Below the pieces are notes generated by a model, which was not told the DNA's origin, made no database searches, and worked only from the letters and a program-made list of their open reading frames with translations. Shown here piece by piece: positions 43,739 to 53,924 of a DNA stretch of 64,000 nucleotides (its first letter is position 1; each line of letters starts with the position of its first letter). Source of the stretch: Bosea sp. AS-1 (GTDB lineage: Bacteria > Pseudomonadota > Alphaproteobacteria > Rhizobiales > Beijerinckiaceae); contig NZ_CP022372.1 in the NCBI RefSeq assembly GCF_002220095.1, forward strand, positions 1,956,501 to 2,020,500. Direction: 5' to 3'. The position numbers and the translations under genes are program-made.

Positions 43739-45502
43739 ATGAGCGAGATGATGACCGGAGCCGAGATGGTCGTCCGCGCGCTTCAGGACCAGGGTGTCGA
43801 GCACCTGTTCGGGTATCCCGGTGGTGCCGTGCTTCCGATCTATGACGCGATCTTCCAGCAGGACAAGGTCAAGCACGTGCTTGTTCGCCACGAGCAGGGC
43901 GCGGTCCATGCCGCCGAGGGCTATGCCCGCTCCGGCGCCGGCAAGGTCGGCTGCGTGCTCGTCACCTCCGGCCCCGGCGCGACCAACGCCGTCACCGGCT
44001 TGACCGACGCGCTGCTCGACTCGATCCCGCTCGTCGTCATCACCGGCCAGGTTCCGACGCATCTGATCGGCTCCGACGCCTTCCAGGAATGCGATACGGT
44101 CGGCATCACCCGCTCCTGCACCAAGCACAACTACCTGGTGAAGAGCATCAAGGACCTGCCGCGCATCCTGCACGAGGCCTTCTATGTCGCCGCCAACGGT
44201 CGTCCGGGCCCCGTCGTCATCGACATCCCGAAGGACATCCAGTTCGCGACCGGCGCCTATAGCCGACCGCGCGACAACCAGCACAAGACCTACCGGCCGG
44301 TGGTCAAGGGCGACATGGACAAGATCAAGGCTGCGGTCGAGCTGATCGCCAGCGCCAAGAAGCCGATCTTCTATACCGGCGGCGGCGTCATCAATTCCGG
44401 CCCGCATGCTTCGGCGCTGCTGCGCGAGCTGGCGCGGCTGACGGGCTATCCCGTCACCTCGACCCTGATGGGGCTCGGCGCCTTTCCGGCGGCGGACAAG
44501 CAGTGGCTGGGCATGCTCGGCATGCACGGTACCTACGAGTCCAATCTGGCCATGCATGATTGCGACGTGATGATCGCGATCGGTGCGCGCTTCGACGACC
44601 GCATCACCGGCCGTATCGACGGCTTCTCGCCGCGCTCGAAGAAGATCCATATCGACATCGACCCGTCCTCCATCAACAAGACGGTCAAGGTCGATATCGG
44701 CATCGTCGGCGACTGCGCCCATGTGCTCGAGGACATGGTCCGCGTCTGGCGCGAGACCAGCCCGCAGATCGACAAGACGGCGCTCGCCGCCTGGTGGACG
44801 CAGATCGATGGCTGGCGCGGCCGCAAGAGCCTCGCCTACAAGTCGTCCGATACGATCATCAAGCCGCAATATGCGCTGGAGCGGCTCTATGCGCTGACCA
44901 AGGATCGCGACACCTACATCACGACCGAGGTCGGGCAGCACCAGATGTGGGCGGCGCAGTACCTGCATTTCCAGGAGCCGAACCGCTGGATGACGTCGGG
45001 CGGCCTGGGCACGATGGGCTACGGTCTTCCCGCCGCGATCGGCGTGCAGATGAAGCATCCCAACGCGCTCGTCATCGACGTCGCCGGCGAGGCCTCGATC
45101 CTGATGAACATGCAGGAGATGTCGACGGCGGTGCAGTACCGGCTGCCGATCAAAATCTTCATCCTCAACAACGAGTACATGGGCATGGTGCGCCAGTGGC
45201 AGGAGCTGCTGCATGGCGGGCGCTACTCGGAGAGTTATTCGCAGTCGCTGCCCGACTTCGTGAAGCTCGCCGAAGCCTATGGCGGCCACGGCATCCGCTG
45301 CGACGACCCGGCCAAGCTCGACGCCGCGATCATGGAGATGATCGAGACGCCCGGCCCGGTGATCTTCGACTGCCTCGTCGCCAAGGAGGAGAACTGCTTC
45401 CCGATGATCCCGTCGGGCAAGGCGCATAACGAGATGATCCTGCCCGATTTCGAAGGCGATACCGGCGAGATCATCGACGCCAAGGGCAAGCAGCTCGTCT
45501 GA
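43739..45502 (+). CDS. ilvB: Acetolactate synthase large (catalytic) subunit
   Basis: ThDP-dependent enzyme that condenses two pyruvates to acetolactate, or pyruvate and 2-oxobutyrate to acetohydroxybutyrate, the first common step of valine, leucine and isoleucine synthesis. The 587-residue protein has the N-terminal ThDP-activating glutamate region (RHEQGAVHAAEGYAR), an FAD-binding middle domain and the C-terminal ThDP motif (GLGTMGYGLPAAIG ... DVAGEASILMNMQEM). In the last motif the usual GDG reads AGE. The start ATG follows CAGGAGAG. The small subunit ilvN is 1.6 kb downstream, separated by two unrelated genes. Confidence 0.96.
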   Translation: MSEMMTGAEMVVRALQDQGVEHLFGYPGGAVLPIYDAIFQQDKVKHVLVRHEQGAVHAAEGYARSGAGKVGCVLVTSGPGATNAVTGLTDALLDSIPLVVITGQVPTHLIGSDAFQECDTVGITRSCTKHNYLVKSIKDLPRILHEAFYVAANGRPGPVVIDIPKDIQFATGAYSRPRDNQHKTYRPVVKGDMDKIKAAVELIASAKKPIFYTGGGVINSGPHASALLRELARLTGYPVTSTLMGLGAFPAADKQWLGMLGMHGTYESNLAMHDCDVMIAIGARFDDRITGRIDGFSPRSKKIHIDIDPSSINKTVKVDIGIVGDCAHVLEDMVRVWRETSPQIDKTALAAWWTQIDGWRGRKSLAYKSSDTIIKPQYALERLYALTKDRDTYITTEVGQHQMWAAQYLHFQEPNRWMTSGGLGTMGYGLPAAIGVQMKHPNALVIDVAGEASILMNMQEMSTAVQYRLPIKIFILNNEYMGMVRQWQELLHGGRYSESYSQSLPDFVKLAEAYGGHGIRCDDPAKLDAAIMEMIETPGPVIFDCLVAKEENCFPMIPSGKAHNEMILPDFEGDTGEIIDAKGKQLV

Positions 45503-45519
45503 GGTCGAATCCTGTAGCC

Positions 45520-45620
45520 GTCATCCCGGACAAGCCGCGGAAGCGGCGCTGATCCGGGGTCCATGCCGGAACGGTTCAGGCGTGGATCCCGGGTCTCAAC
45601 TTCGCTGCGCCCGGGATGAC
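45520..45620. repeat. Dispersed palindromic repeat (GTCATCCCGG...CCGGGATGAC)
   Basis: Perfect terminal inverted repeats GTCATCCCGG and CCGGGATGAC enclose about 80 bases that themselves contain GATCCGGGGTCCATGCC and GGCGTGGATCCCGGGTCT in inverted relation. This matches a REP-like element common in intergenic regions of Rhizobiales. It fills most of the gap between ilvB and the racemase gene and could act as an mRNA-stabilising or terminating structure. Confidence 0.75.
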
Positions 45621-45643
45621 TCTAAGAAATAGGCTAGGACACC

Positions 45644-46354
45644 ATGGCCACTATCGGTCTGATCGGCGGGATGAGCTGGGAGTCGACTGCGGTCTATTAC
45701 CGCCTCCTGAATGAAGGCGTGCGGGCGCGCTCGGGCGGGCTGCACTCGGCCGACATCCTGCTGCATTCGGTGGATTTCGCGCCGATCGCCGAGATGCAGG
45801 CGAAAGGCGACTGGGCCGCGGCCGGCGCTGCGTTGGCGGAAAGTGCACGCAGACTGGAACATGCCGGCGCCTCCTGCCTCGTGCTCTGTACCAACACCAT
45901 GCACAAGGTGGCGGACCAGATCATGGCCGCGACCAAGCTGCCCTTCCTGCATCTCGCCGATGTGACGGCGCGCGCGATCCGGGCGACATCGTCGCGGCGC
46001 CCGCTGCTGCTGGCGACGCGCTTCACCATGGAGCAAGCCTTCTATCGCGACCGGCTGAAGGCCTTCGGTGTCGAGGCGCTGGTTCCGGCGGCGGCGGAAC
46101 GCGATGATGTGCATCGCATCATCTACGAGGAATTGTGCCGAGGCCGCATCGAAGCGTCCTCGCGCGAGCGTTACCGCGCCATCGTTGCGCGGGCGGTGCG
46201 GGAGGAGCGGGCCGATGGCGTGATCCTCGGCTGCACAGAGATCGGGCTCCTGGTCTCGCAGGATGACTTTGCGGTGCCGACCTTCGACACCACGGCGCTG
46301 CATGTCGCCGCCGCGCTTGACTATGCCGCCGAAGTGGAGAGCGTCGCCGCATGA
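45644..46354 (+). CDS. Aspartate/glutamate racemase family protein
   Basis: A 236-residue cofactor-independent racemase of the RacX/YgeA type. Both catalytic cysteines are present: LVLCTNTMHK (Cys about 85) and ILGCTEIGLL (Cys about 196). The start is MATIGLIGGMSWEST, the family N terminus. Such enzymes racemise several amino acids. It overlaps the GST gene by four bases. Location inside the ilv cluster might indicate action on branched-chain or related amino acids, but that is only context. Confidence 0.88.
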   Translation: MATIGLIGGMSWESTAVYYRLLNEGVRARSGGLHSADILLHSVDFAPIAEMQAKGDWAAAGAALAESARRLEHAGASCLVLCTNTMHKVADQIMAATKLPFLHLADVTARAIRATSSRRPLLLATRFTMEQAFYRDRLKAFGVEALVPAAAERDDVHRIIYEELCRGRIEASSRERYRAIVARAVREERADGVILGCTEIGLLVSQDDFAVPTFDTTALHVAAALDYAAEVESVAA

Positions 46355-47040
46355 AGCTCCTGATCGGAAACAAGTGCTATTCGTCCTGGTCGCTGCGGGC
46401 CTGGCTGCTGATGCGTGCCAAGGACATCGCCTTCACGGAGCAGCTCGTCTTGCTCGACGAGCCCGGCTTCAAGGAGGCGATCTTCGCAGCGGCGCCAGGC
46501 AGCGGCGGCACGGTGCCGACCCTGGTCGACGGCGACGTCGCGGTTTGGGAGACGCTGGCGATCGTGGAGTATCTGCATGAGAAGCGCCCCGACGCCGGTA
46601 TCTGGCCGAGCGACGCGGCGGCTCGCGCTCATGCCCGCGCGATTTCCAGCGAGATGCATGCAGGGTTCACCGCGCTGCGCGGCGCTTGCCCGATGAATCT
46701 CGGCAGGCGCTTCGGGATGCGCGACCGTGGACCGGGCGTCGCCCGCGATGTCGCGCGGATCACCGACCTCTGGCGGCAGGCGCGCGAGCGCTTCGGCCAG
46801 AAGAAGGGAGGGCCTTTCCTCTATGGTGCTTTCTCGGCGGCCGATGCGATGTATGCGCCGATCGTCACCCGCCTCGATACCTACGGTATCGCGGTCGATC
46901 CCGCTTCGCGGGACTACATGCAGGCGGTGCTCGGCCTGCCCGCCTTTCGCGAATGGCTTGCGGCGGCGTTCACCGAACCCTGGATCGTAGCCCAGGACGA
47001 GGTGGACGAACCTGCCGTCGTCGATCTCCGCCAGCCCTGA
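46351..47040 (+). CDS. Glutathione S-transferase family protein
   Basis: A 229-residue protein with an N-terminal thioredoxin-like domain (KLLIGNKCYSSWSLRAWLLM, the serine region acting on glutathione; VPTLVDGDVAVWETLAIVEYL with the glutathione-binding cis-Pro and Glu-Thr/Ser) and an all-helical C-terminal domain. Its ATG overlaps the racemase stop codon. Substrate unknown. It lies 44 bases before ilvN. Confidence 0.87.
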   Translation: MKLLIGNKCYSSWSLRAWLLMRAKDIAFTEQLVLLDEPGFKEAIFAAAPGSGGTVPTLVDGDVAVWETLAIVEYLHEKRPDAGIWPSDAAARAHARAISSEMHAGFTALRGACPMNLGRRFGMRDRGPGVARDVARITDLWRQARERFGQKKGGPFLYGAFSAADAMYAPIVTRLDTYGIAVDPASRDYMQAVLGLPAFREWLAAAFTEPWIVAQDEVDEPAVVDLRQP

Positions 47041-47084
47041 GCCCCTTTCGCATAGTCTCCGTTCCAACCGCCTACAGGTCTCCC

Positions 47085-47627
47085 ATGTCGAAGCCCGCCA
47101 CCCATTATCCGAATGCTCCCAAGTCGCAGCCGGTCGCGCGCCACACCCTGGCGGTGATCGTCGACAACGAACCAGGCGTTCTTGCCCGCATCGCCGGGCT
47201 GTTCTCGGGCCGTGGCTACAATATCGAGAGCCTCACCGTCTCCGAGACCGAGCATGAGAAGCATCTCTCGCGCATCACCGTGGTGACCTCCGGCACGGCC
47301 AACGTCATCGATCAGATCAAGGCGCATCTCGACCGGCTGGTGCCGGTGCACCGCGTCGTCGACCTGACCGAGCAGGGCGAGGCGATCGAGCGCGAGCTCG
47401 CGCTGGTCAAGGTCGTCGGCAAGGGTGAACATCGCGTCGAGGCGATGCGGCTGGCCTCTGCATTCGGCGCGCGCGTGCTTGATGCCTCGCTGACCTCCTT
47501 CGTCTTCGAGCTGACCGGCGCGACCGAGGAGATCGAGCGCTTCATCAAGACGATGACGGCAGTGGGCCTCACGGAAGTCTCGCGCACCGGTATCGCGGCG
47601 ATGAGCCGCGGCCCGGATTCGATGTGA
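47085..47627 (+). CDS. ilvN: Acetolactate synthase small (regulatory) subunit
   Basis: Regulatory subunit that activates IlvB and gives valine feedback inhibition. The 180-residue protein has an N-terminal ACT domain (RHTLAVIVDNEPGVLARIAGLFSGRGYNIESLTV), where valine binds, and a C-terminal ACT-like domain (LALVKVVGKGEHRVEAMRLASAFGARVLD). It would be designated ilvH in some genomes. A small membrane protein gene follows within two bases. Confidence 0.95.
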   Translation: MSKPATHYPNAPKSQPVARHTLAVIVDNEPGVLARIAGLFSGRGYNIESLTVSETEHEKHLSRITVVTSGTANVIDQIKAHLDRLVPVHRVVDLTEQGEAIERELALVKVVGKGEHRVEAMRLASAFGARVLDASLTSFVFELTGATEEIERFIKTMTAVGLTEVSRTGIAAMSRGPDSM

Positions 47628-47629
47628 GC

Positions 47630-47857
47630 ATGACCCTGACGCCCGAAACGCTCAGCCTGATCGCGCTCGGGCTCGGCATTGCGGGGTTTGCCTGCCTTGC
47701 CGGGCCGGTGATCCTGCGCCTGACCGGTCGGGCGCAGGCCGAGCCGCTCGGCAGTGGCAAGAGCCTGCGTTCGCCGCTGTGGTGGGTCGGCTTCGTCCTG
47801 ACCGTCGCGGCGATCTTCCTGCAGCGTATGGCGAGCCAGCAGGCAGGGCTGGGCTAA
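47630..47857 (+). CDS. Small membrane protein with two hydrophobic segments
   Basis: A 75-residue protein with segments LSLIALGLGIAGFACLAGPVIL and PLWWVGFVLTVAAIFLQRM separated by a polar loop rich in Gly, Ser and Arg. The start may be this ATG or a GTG at 47624 that overlaps the ilvN stop codon. No family recognised. Likely co-transcribed with ilvN. Its 3' end overlaps the last bases of the converging DUF924 gene. Confidence 0.65.
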   Translation: MTLTPETLSLIALGLGIAGFACLAGPVILRLTGRAQAEPLGSGKSLRSPLWWVGFVLTVAAIFLQRMASQQAGLG

Positions 47858-48399
47858 CCGGCGAAGCCGCCATCGTCGAGGAAAGCCTGTTCGGCCGCGG
47901 TCGTCTTGCGGCCGAGCACTGCATTGCGATGGGGGAAGCGGCCGAAATCGCGGATGATGTCGCGATGGATCTCGGCGTATTTCACGCCGTCGGCATCATC
48001 CGCCGCTGCGCAGAGCGCGATGCAATGTTCCTGATCGTGAAGCGCCTCCGAATGCATGAACGGCATGTAGAGGAAGCGCTGCTCCGGCGGCTCGTATGAT
48101 TTGTCGAAGCCCGTCGCGACAGCATGCCGTGCAATCGCGAGCGCCTTGGCATCGGTGGCGAAAGCCTGCGGGCTGCCGCGAAACAGGTTGCGAGGGAACT
48201 GGTCGAGCAGAATGAGAAGGGCATAGGCGCCTTCGGCAGTCTCCTGCCAGTCGTCCAGCCGGCCCGCCGCCGCCGCTTCGTAGGCAGGCAGGAAACGCTG
48301 CCGGATTTCGGCGTCGAAGGCCGCGTCCTTGGCGAACCATTTCTCCGGGCCGGCCTTGCGCCAGAAGGCAACGATGTCGGCAGGGCTGGGCAGGGGCAT
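47854..48399 (-). CDS. DUF924 family protein
   Basis: A 181-residue cytoplasmic, mostly helical protein of the DUF924 (TPR-like) family. Characteristic stretches are DIVAFWRKAGPEKWFAKDAAFDAEIR, LLILLDQFPRNLFRGSPQAFATD and FPHRNAVLGR. No enzymatic motif is established. The start is the ATG at 48397-48399 after GGAG. Its stop codon overlaps the end of the converging gene by four bases. Confidence 0.88.
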   Translation of the reverse strand: MPLPSPADIVAFWRKAGPEKWFAKDAAFDAEIRQRFLPAYEAAAAGRLDDWQETAEGAYALLILLDQFPRNLFRGSPQAFATDAKALAIARHAVATGFDKSYEPPEQRFLYMPFMHSEALHDQEHCIALCAAADDADGVKYAEIHRDIIRDFGRFPHRNAVLGRKTTAAEQAFLDDGGFAG

Positions 48400-48506
48400 G
48401 GCAGGCTCCGTTCGTCGAGGACAGTGTCCCGGAGATAATTCTTCCATGACGCACCGCCAGCCCCGAATAAGACTTGCGAGGGTCTGGCGCCTGCGCTAGA
48501 GCCTGA

Positions 48507-48521
48507 ACCGTAACGTACGGT
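48507..48521. promoter_or_regulatory. Candidate operator of the TetR regulator and ilvC
   Basis: ACCGTA-ACG-TACGGT is a perfect 15-base palindrome that ends 17 bases before the regulator ATG. The size fits a TetR-family dimer. Because the regulator and ilvC appear co-transcribed, binding here would control both. Confidence 0.55.
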
Positions 48522-48538
48522 ACTGATTGGTTCCGCCC

Positions 48539-50235
<1,697 letters not shown>

Positions 50236-50321
50236 GCTTCTCAGCTTGATTCAAGTGCTTGCGGGGTGGAATCCGCTTTATCCTGCAAGCATTTGATCTT
50301 GAATATCTTTCGGTATCTGCA

Positions 50322-50351
50322 AAGCGGCGTCGCGAGGCGCCGCTTTTGTCT
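50322..50351 (+). terminator. Intrinsic terminator of ilvC
   Basis: AAGCGGCG (50322-50329) pairs with CGCCGCTT (50338-50345), followed by TTGTCTTTT. An 8-base stem with an 8-base loop about 90 bases after the ilvC stop codon. Confidence 0.82.
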
Positions 50352-50446
50352 TTTCAGGCTGTTCCAGGAACCCGATGCCACGCCCGGCGTTGCGTTGAGG
50401 ACGGAGGCCGCCGCGAGGCGGCCCGGAGCCTGAAAGGGAGACGATC

Positions 50447-50677
50447 ATGATGGTCGACACCAAGCCCAGGGTCCCGGTCGAGGATCTGGACAAGGCCCGT
50501 GGAGGCGACCCCATCCCGCCGCTGCGCGCTCCCGACCACAGCGATGCCGACCCGGCCGTCGAGACGCCGATCGAAGCGCGGCAAGGCTTTTTGGGCCGCC
50601 CCGTGCTGATGGTCCTGATCGGCGGGCTGATCCTGGCGATGATCGCGTGGGTCGGCGTGGAGATGTTTGCCTACTGA
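50447..50677 (+). CDS. Small single-span membrane protein
   Basis: A 76-residue protein: an acidic, Pro-rich N-terminal segment (about 1-47) and one C-terminal transmembrane helix (RPVLMVLIGGLILAMIAWVGVEMF). Probably tail-anchored, with most of the chain in the cytoplasm. GAAAGGGAGACG precedes the ATG. No family recognised. A second, even smaller membrane protein gene follows after 45 bases, and the pair ends at a clear terminator. Confidence 0.65.
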   Translation: MMVDTKPRVPVEDLDKARGGDPIPPLRAPDHSDADPAVETPIEARQGFLGRPVLMVLIGGLILAMIAWVGVEMFAY

Positions 50678-50722
50678 GTTTTGCGAAGCCGTTCGTGTTT
50701 GCCCGTTGAAGGGGAGGCAGCA

Positions 50723-50821
50723 ATGGAACATTTGCGAATTCTGGACATGCCGGTGGTCATCCGCGTGGTGATGGCGCTGTCGCTGGCGATGATGCTGGCG
50801 GTGATCCTCGGTCTCGCCTGA
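50723..50821 (+). CDS. 32-residue hydrophobic membrane peptide
   Basis: A short frame with a very good ribosome site (GGGGAGG, 50711-50717) and an intrinsic terminator just downstream. The peptide is MEHLRILDMPVVIRVV followed by a hydrophobic run rich in Met, Ala and Leu, ending in Ala. One transmembrane helix is likely. Together with the preceding gene it forms a two-gene unit of small membrane proteins of unknown role. Confidence 0.55.
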   Translation: MEHLRILDMPVVIRVVMALSLAMMLAVILGLA

Positions 50822-50840
50822 AGGCCCCGCCCAGATTGTG

Positions 50841-50873
50841 AAGCCTCCGACGCCTGGCGCCGGAGGCTTTTTC
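50841..50873 (+). terminator. Intrinsic terminator of the small membrane protein unit
   Basis: AAGCCTCCG (50841-50849) and CGGAGGCTT (50861-50869) form a perfect 9-base stem followed by a short T run (TTTC after the stem). The element lies between this unit and the converging ComEA-like gene, so it may serve both directions. Confidence 0.85.
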
Positions 50874-50891
50874 GTCGATCGAGGGGCCGGA

Positions 50892-51242
50892 TCAGAAGGT
50901 GATCTTGTCCTTGATCTCGGCCTCGACATTCGCAGGCAGGGTGCCGCGTTTCACCAGATCGGCGAAATCCTTGAACTTCGCCTTGCCGCGTTCCTCGATG
51001 ATCTTCTTGGCACGGGCCTCGCCGATGCCCTTCAGCGTGTCGAGTTCAGCGGCGGTCGCCGTATTGATGTTGATCTTCTTGGCCTGGGCCGCCGAAGGCT
51101 GGGCGGCGGGCTTGGCGGCCGGCGCGGTGACGGGAGCGATCGGCTTGATCGCGGGCGCCGGCTGGCTGGCGGTCTGGGCGAAGGCCTGCCCGCCCATGGC
51201 CGCAAGCGCGACGAGGGGGATCAGGAAACGAGACATCGTCAT
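50892..51242 (-). CDS. ComEA-like helix-hairpin-helix protein, exported
   Basis: A 116-residue protein with an N-terminal signal peptide (about 1-23, ending AFA), a Pro/Ala-rich linker (about 25-55) and a C-terminal helix-hairpin-helix pair: ININTATAAELDTLKGIGEARAKKIIEERGKAKF. ComEA proteins bind DNA in the periplasm during transformation, but small HhH proteins like this are widespread in bacteria not known to be competent. The start is the ATG at 51240-51242, with GAGGT upstream; a second ATG two codons in is possible. Confidence 0.82.
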   Translation of the reverse strand: MTMSRFLIPLVALAAMGGQAFAQTASQPAPAIKPIAPVTAPAAKPAAQPSAAQAKKININTATAAELDTLKGIGEARAKKIIEERGKAKFKDFADLVKRGTLPANVEAEIKDKITF

Positions 51243-51453
51243 GGCAAAGACCTCGCTGGGTCGGCCCGGATCGTCGCATCCGCCGGGGGCCGGGTCCCTC
51301 CGCCGGACGACGCTGCCGGCACGGGGCCGTTCAGCGTGCCACGCCGGGCTCGCCTCTGCTGGCGCGCCGCGATGCGACGCCACGAATTGGCGCTTTCCGA
51401 ATTGAACGGCCGCGGAACGGCGCGTTCATTCCACTGTCAGGTTCGGGAGGCTG

Positions 51454-51978
51454 TCAGCGCGCGAGGAATTCGCTGATCCGACCGACCCCGTAGAGCAGGC
51501 CGAAGCCCCAGGCGAAGGAGGCGAGCCAGTTGGCGAGATGGAACTGCCAGGCAGGCATGGCGACGAGGCCGGCGACGATCGCGATCACGGCCCGCAGCGG
51601 CCCGAAGAAGTGGCCGATCAGGATGCTGGCGAGGCCCCATTTCTCGAAGAAGGCATGACCACGGTCCAGCAATTCCGGATTCTTGCTGAAGGGCCAGTAG
51701 TCGTGGACGCGCGGGCCGAGGAAGAGCCCGGCCCAGTACGACACCAGGAAGCCGCTGCCCGCGCCCAGGGAGGCCGCCAGCGCCAGCGGCACGAGGTTGA
51801 GGCCGGAGGCGCCGGCGACTGCTCCGAAGGTCGTGAAGAACACCGTGGCCGGCACGAGCCAGGACAGGATCGCGACGCATTCGCAGAAGGCGACCAGGAA
51901 GACGATCGGGATGGCCCATTCCTGGTTGACCCGCATGAACTCGACGAGCGTCTGCATGGCTTGTTCGAGGGCGGCCAT
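51454..51978 (-). CDS. DedA family membrane protein
   Basis: A 174-residue integral membrane protein of the DedA/SNARE-associated family, which includes undecaprenyl-phosphate and lipid flippases. The E. coli-type landmarks are present: EWAIPIVFLVAFCEC (N-terminal re-entrant region), GSGFLVSYWAGLFLG and FGPLRAVIAIVAGLVAMP (FxRxxxP-like second re-entrant motif). Four to five membrane segments are visible. It diverges from the ABC transporter genes. The start is the ATG at 51976-51978. Confidence 0.88.
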   Translation of the reverse strand: MAALEQAMQTLVEFMRVNQEWAIPIVFLVAFCECVAILSWLVPATVFFTTFGAVAGASGLNLVPLALAASLGAGSGFLVSYWAGLFLGPRVHDYWPFSKNPELLDRGHAFFEKWGLASILIGHFFGPLRAVIAIVAGLVAMPAWQFHLANWLASFAWGFGLLYGVGRISEFLAR

Positions 51979-52172
51979 GGCGTTCGCTTGGGCTCCGGGG
52001 TGCAAGGGATATCGGCCCTGGCATATGGCCTGCGACCAAGGCATGAGGCAAGCGTGGAGGAACCTTTGCCGCGCGGCGTTGCCTTCCCGGAACGATCGCC
52101 TATTAAATTTGCCTCCGACGCAAAACAAACAGATGGCATCGCTCGGGACGGGTGCCTGGGGAAACGGATTTC

Positions 52173-53051
52173 ATGGAGTTGCAGGATCGCCCGCAGGCGG
52201 GCGCCGAGGCTGTGGCAAGCTCGCCGGAGAAGACGGCGGTGTCGCTCGGCGGTGTCGACATCACCTTCCATCTCGCCAACGGCGGCCGCTACCAGGCCGT
52301 CAAGGGCATCGAGCTCGAGGTCTCGCCCGGCGAATTCGTCTCGATCGTCGGGCCGACGGGCTGCGGCAAATCCACGCTGCTCAACGCTGCGGCGGGGCTC
52401 TTGTCTCCCTCGGCCGGCAAGGTCGGGATCTTCGGCAAGCCTTTGGCCGGGCTGAACCGGCGGGCGGGTTACCTTTTTCAGCAGGATGCGCTGATGCCGT
52501 GGAAGACGGCGCTCGACAACGTCAAGGTCGCGCTGGAGCCGATGGGCGTGCCCGACCGTGAAGCTACGGAGCGCGCGCGCGAATGGCTTGCACGCGTAGG
52601 CTTGAGCGCCTTCGTCGACCGCTATCCGCACATGCTCTCGGGCGGCCAGCGCAAGCGTGTCAGCCTGGCGCAGATGCTGATCCGCAATCCCGAGATCATC
52701 CTGATGGACGAGCCCTTCGGGCCGCTCGACGCGCAGACGCGGCAGATCATGGGCAATCTCCTGCTCGATCTCTGGTCGCGCGACCGCAAGGCGCTGATGT
52801 TCGTGACGCACGATCTGGAGGAGGCGATCGCGCTGTCCGACCGCGTCGTGGTGATGTCGGCGGGACCTGCGGCGGGGATCGTGGCCGACTATAAGGTCGC
52901 GTTGCCGCGTCCGCGCGACATCGCCGATATCAGGCTGGAGAAGGCCTTCCACGAGATCCACCGCGACATCTGGTCGTCGCTGCGCGTCGAGGTGCAGAAA
53001 GCTTATGCGATGGGCGAGGGGCGCGAGCTCGTCGGGGGAGACGCGTCGTGA
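52173..53051 (+). CDS. ABC transporter ATP-binding protein, nitrate/sulfonate/taurine type
   Basis: A 292-residue ATPase of the SsuB/TauB/NrtD family. Walker A GPTGCGKST (about residues 61-69), Q-loop LFQQDALMPW, signature LSGGQRKRV, Walker B ILMDEPFG and switch HD are present. The DALMPW stretch is typical of this family. It is the first gene of a three-gene importer (ATPase, permease, binding protein). The ATG at 52173 is chosen; an in-frame GTG seven codons earlier is open. Confidence 0.92.
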   Translation: MELQDRPQAGAEAVASSPEKTAVSLGGVDITFHLANGGRYQAVKGIELEVSPGEFVSIVGPTGCGKSTLLNAAAGLLSPSAGKVGIFGKPLAGLNRRAGYLFQQDALMPWKTALDNVKVALEPMGVPDREATERAREWLARVGLSAFVDRYPHMLSGGQRKRVSLAQMLIRNPEIILMDEPFGPLDAQTRQIMGNLLLDLWSRDRKALMFVTHDLEEAIALSDRVVVMSAGPAAGIVADYKVALPRPRDIADIRLEKAFHEIHRDIWSSLRVEVQKAYAMGEGRELVGGDAS

Positions 53052-53839
53052 AGCGGCTGAAACTCCTTTCGCTCCAGATCCTGGTGATGATCGTCTTCCT
53101 GGCCGTCTGGCATGTGATGACCACCACCAGCCTGTTCGGCGACATCAAGACGAGCCAGTTCTTCTTCTCCACGCCAGGCGCGGTGCTGGCGCGCACCTTC
53201 AAGGAGCTGACGAGCGCCGAGATCTACTGGCACCTCGGCATCACGCTGACGGAGACGGTTCTGGCCTTCGTCATCGGCTCTGCGGCCGGCATCCTGTTCG
53301 GCTTCGCCTTCGCGCGGAATGCGCTGCTTTCGGCGGTGTTCGACCCTTACATCAAGGCCGCGAACGCGCTGCCGCGCGTGGTGCTGGCGCCGATCTTCGC
53401 GCTCTGGTTCGGGCTCGGCATCTGGTCGAAGGTGGCGCTCGGCTTCACGCTCGTCTTCTTCATCGTGTTCTTCAACGTCTATCAGGGCGTCCGCGAGGTC
53501 TCGCCGACCATTCTCGCCAATGCGCGCATGCTGGGGATGAACGAGCGCCAGCTCTTCAAGCATGTGTATTGGCCTTCCGCGCTGACCTGGATGTTCTCCT
53601 CGCTGCATACCTCGGTCGGCTTCGCGCTGGTCGGTGCGGTGGTGGGCGAATATCTCGGCTCCTCCGCGGGGCTCGGTTACAAGATCCACGAAGCCGAAAG
53701 CGTCTTCGACGTCACGGGCGTCTTCGCCGGCATGGTGATCCTCACCATCTTCGTCATCGCGATCGATGCGCTGGTGACGCTGGTCGAGCGCCGATTGCTT
53801 GTCTGGCGTCCCGCGCAGAGCGCGACGACCACGACGTAA
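53048..53839 (+). CDS. ABC transporter permease, SsuC/TauC type
   Basis: A 263-residue permease of the BPD_transp_1 family with about six membrane segments. The EAA loop is NARMLGMNERQLFKHVYWPSALTWM, which contacts the ATPase. It starts at a GTG that overlaps the stop codon of the ATPase gene (GTGA), giving translational coupling. Substrate is unknown; nitrate, sulfonates, pyrimidine precursors and thiamine-precursor-like compounds are all used by this family. Confidence 0.92.
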   Translation: MKRLKLLSLQILVMIVFLAVWHVMTTTSLFGDIKTSQFFFSTPGAVLARTFKELTSAEIYWHLGITLTETVLAFVIGSAAGILFGFAFARNALLSAVFDPYIKAANALPRVVLAPIFALWFGLGIWSKVALGFTLVFFIVFFNVYQGVREVSPTILANARMLGMNERQLFKHVYWPSALTWMFSSLHTSVGFALVGAVVGEYLGSSAGLGYKIHEAESVFDVTGVFAGMVILTIFVIAIDALVTLVERRLLVWRPAQSATTTT

Positions 53840-53924
53840 GGCGAGTTGCCGCCTTCGGCTCATCTCGCCTATCGTCACGCTCAAGCGCCTGTCAGAAGCG
53901 CCTTTCCCAACCGGAGGTTACGCC

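Noticed and set aside
50892..51242. A natural competence locus
   Set aside because: The ComEA-like protein stands alone; no comEC, comF or pilus genes are in the window.
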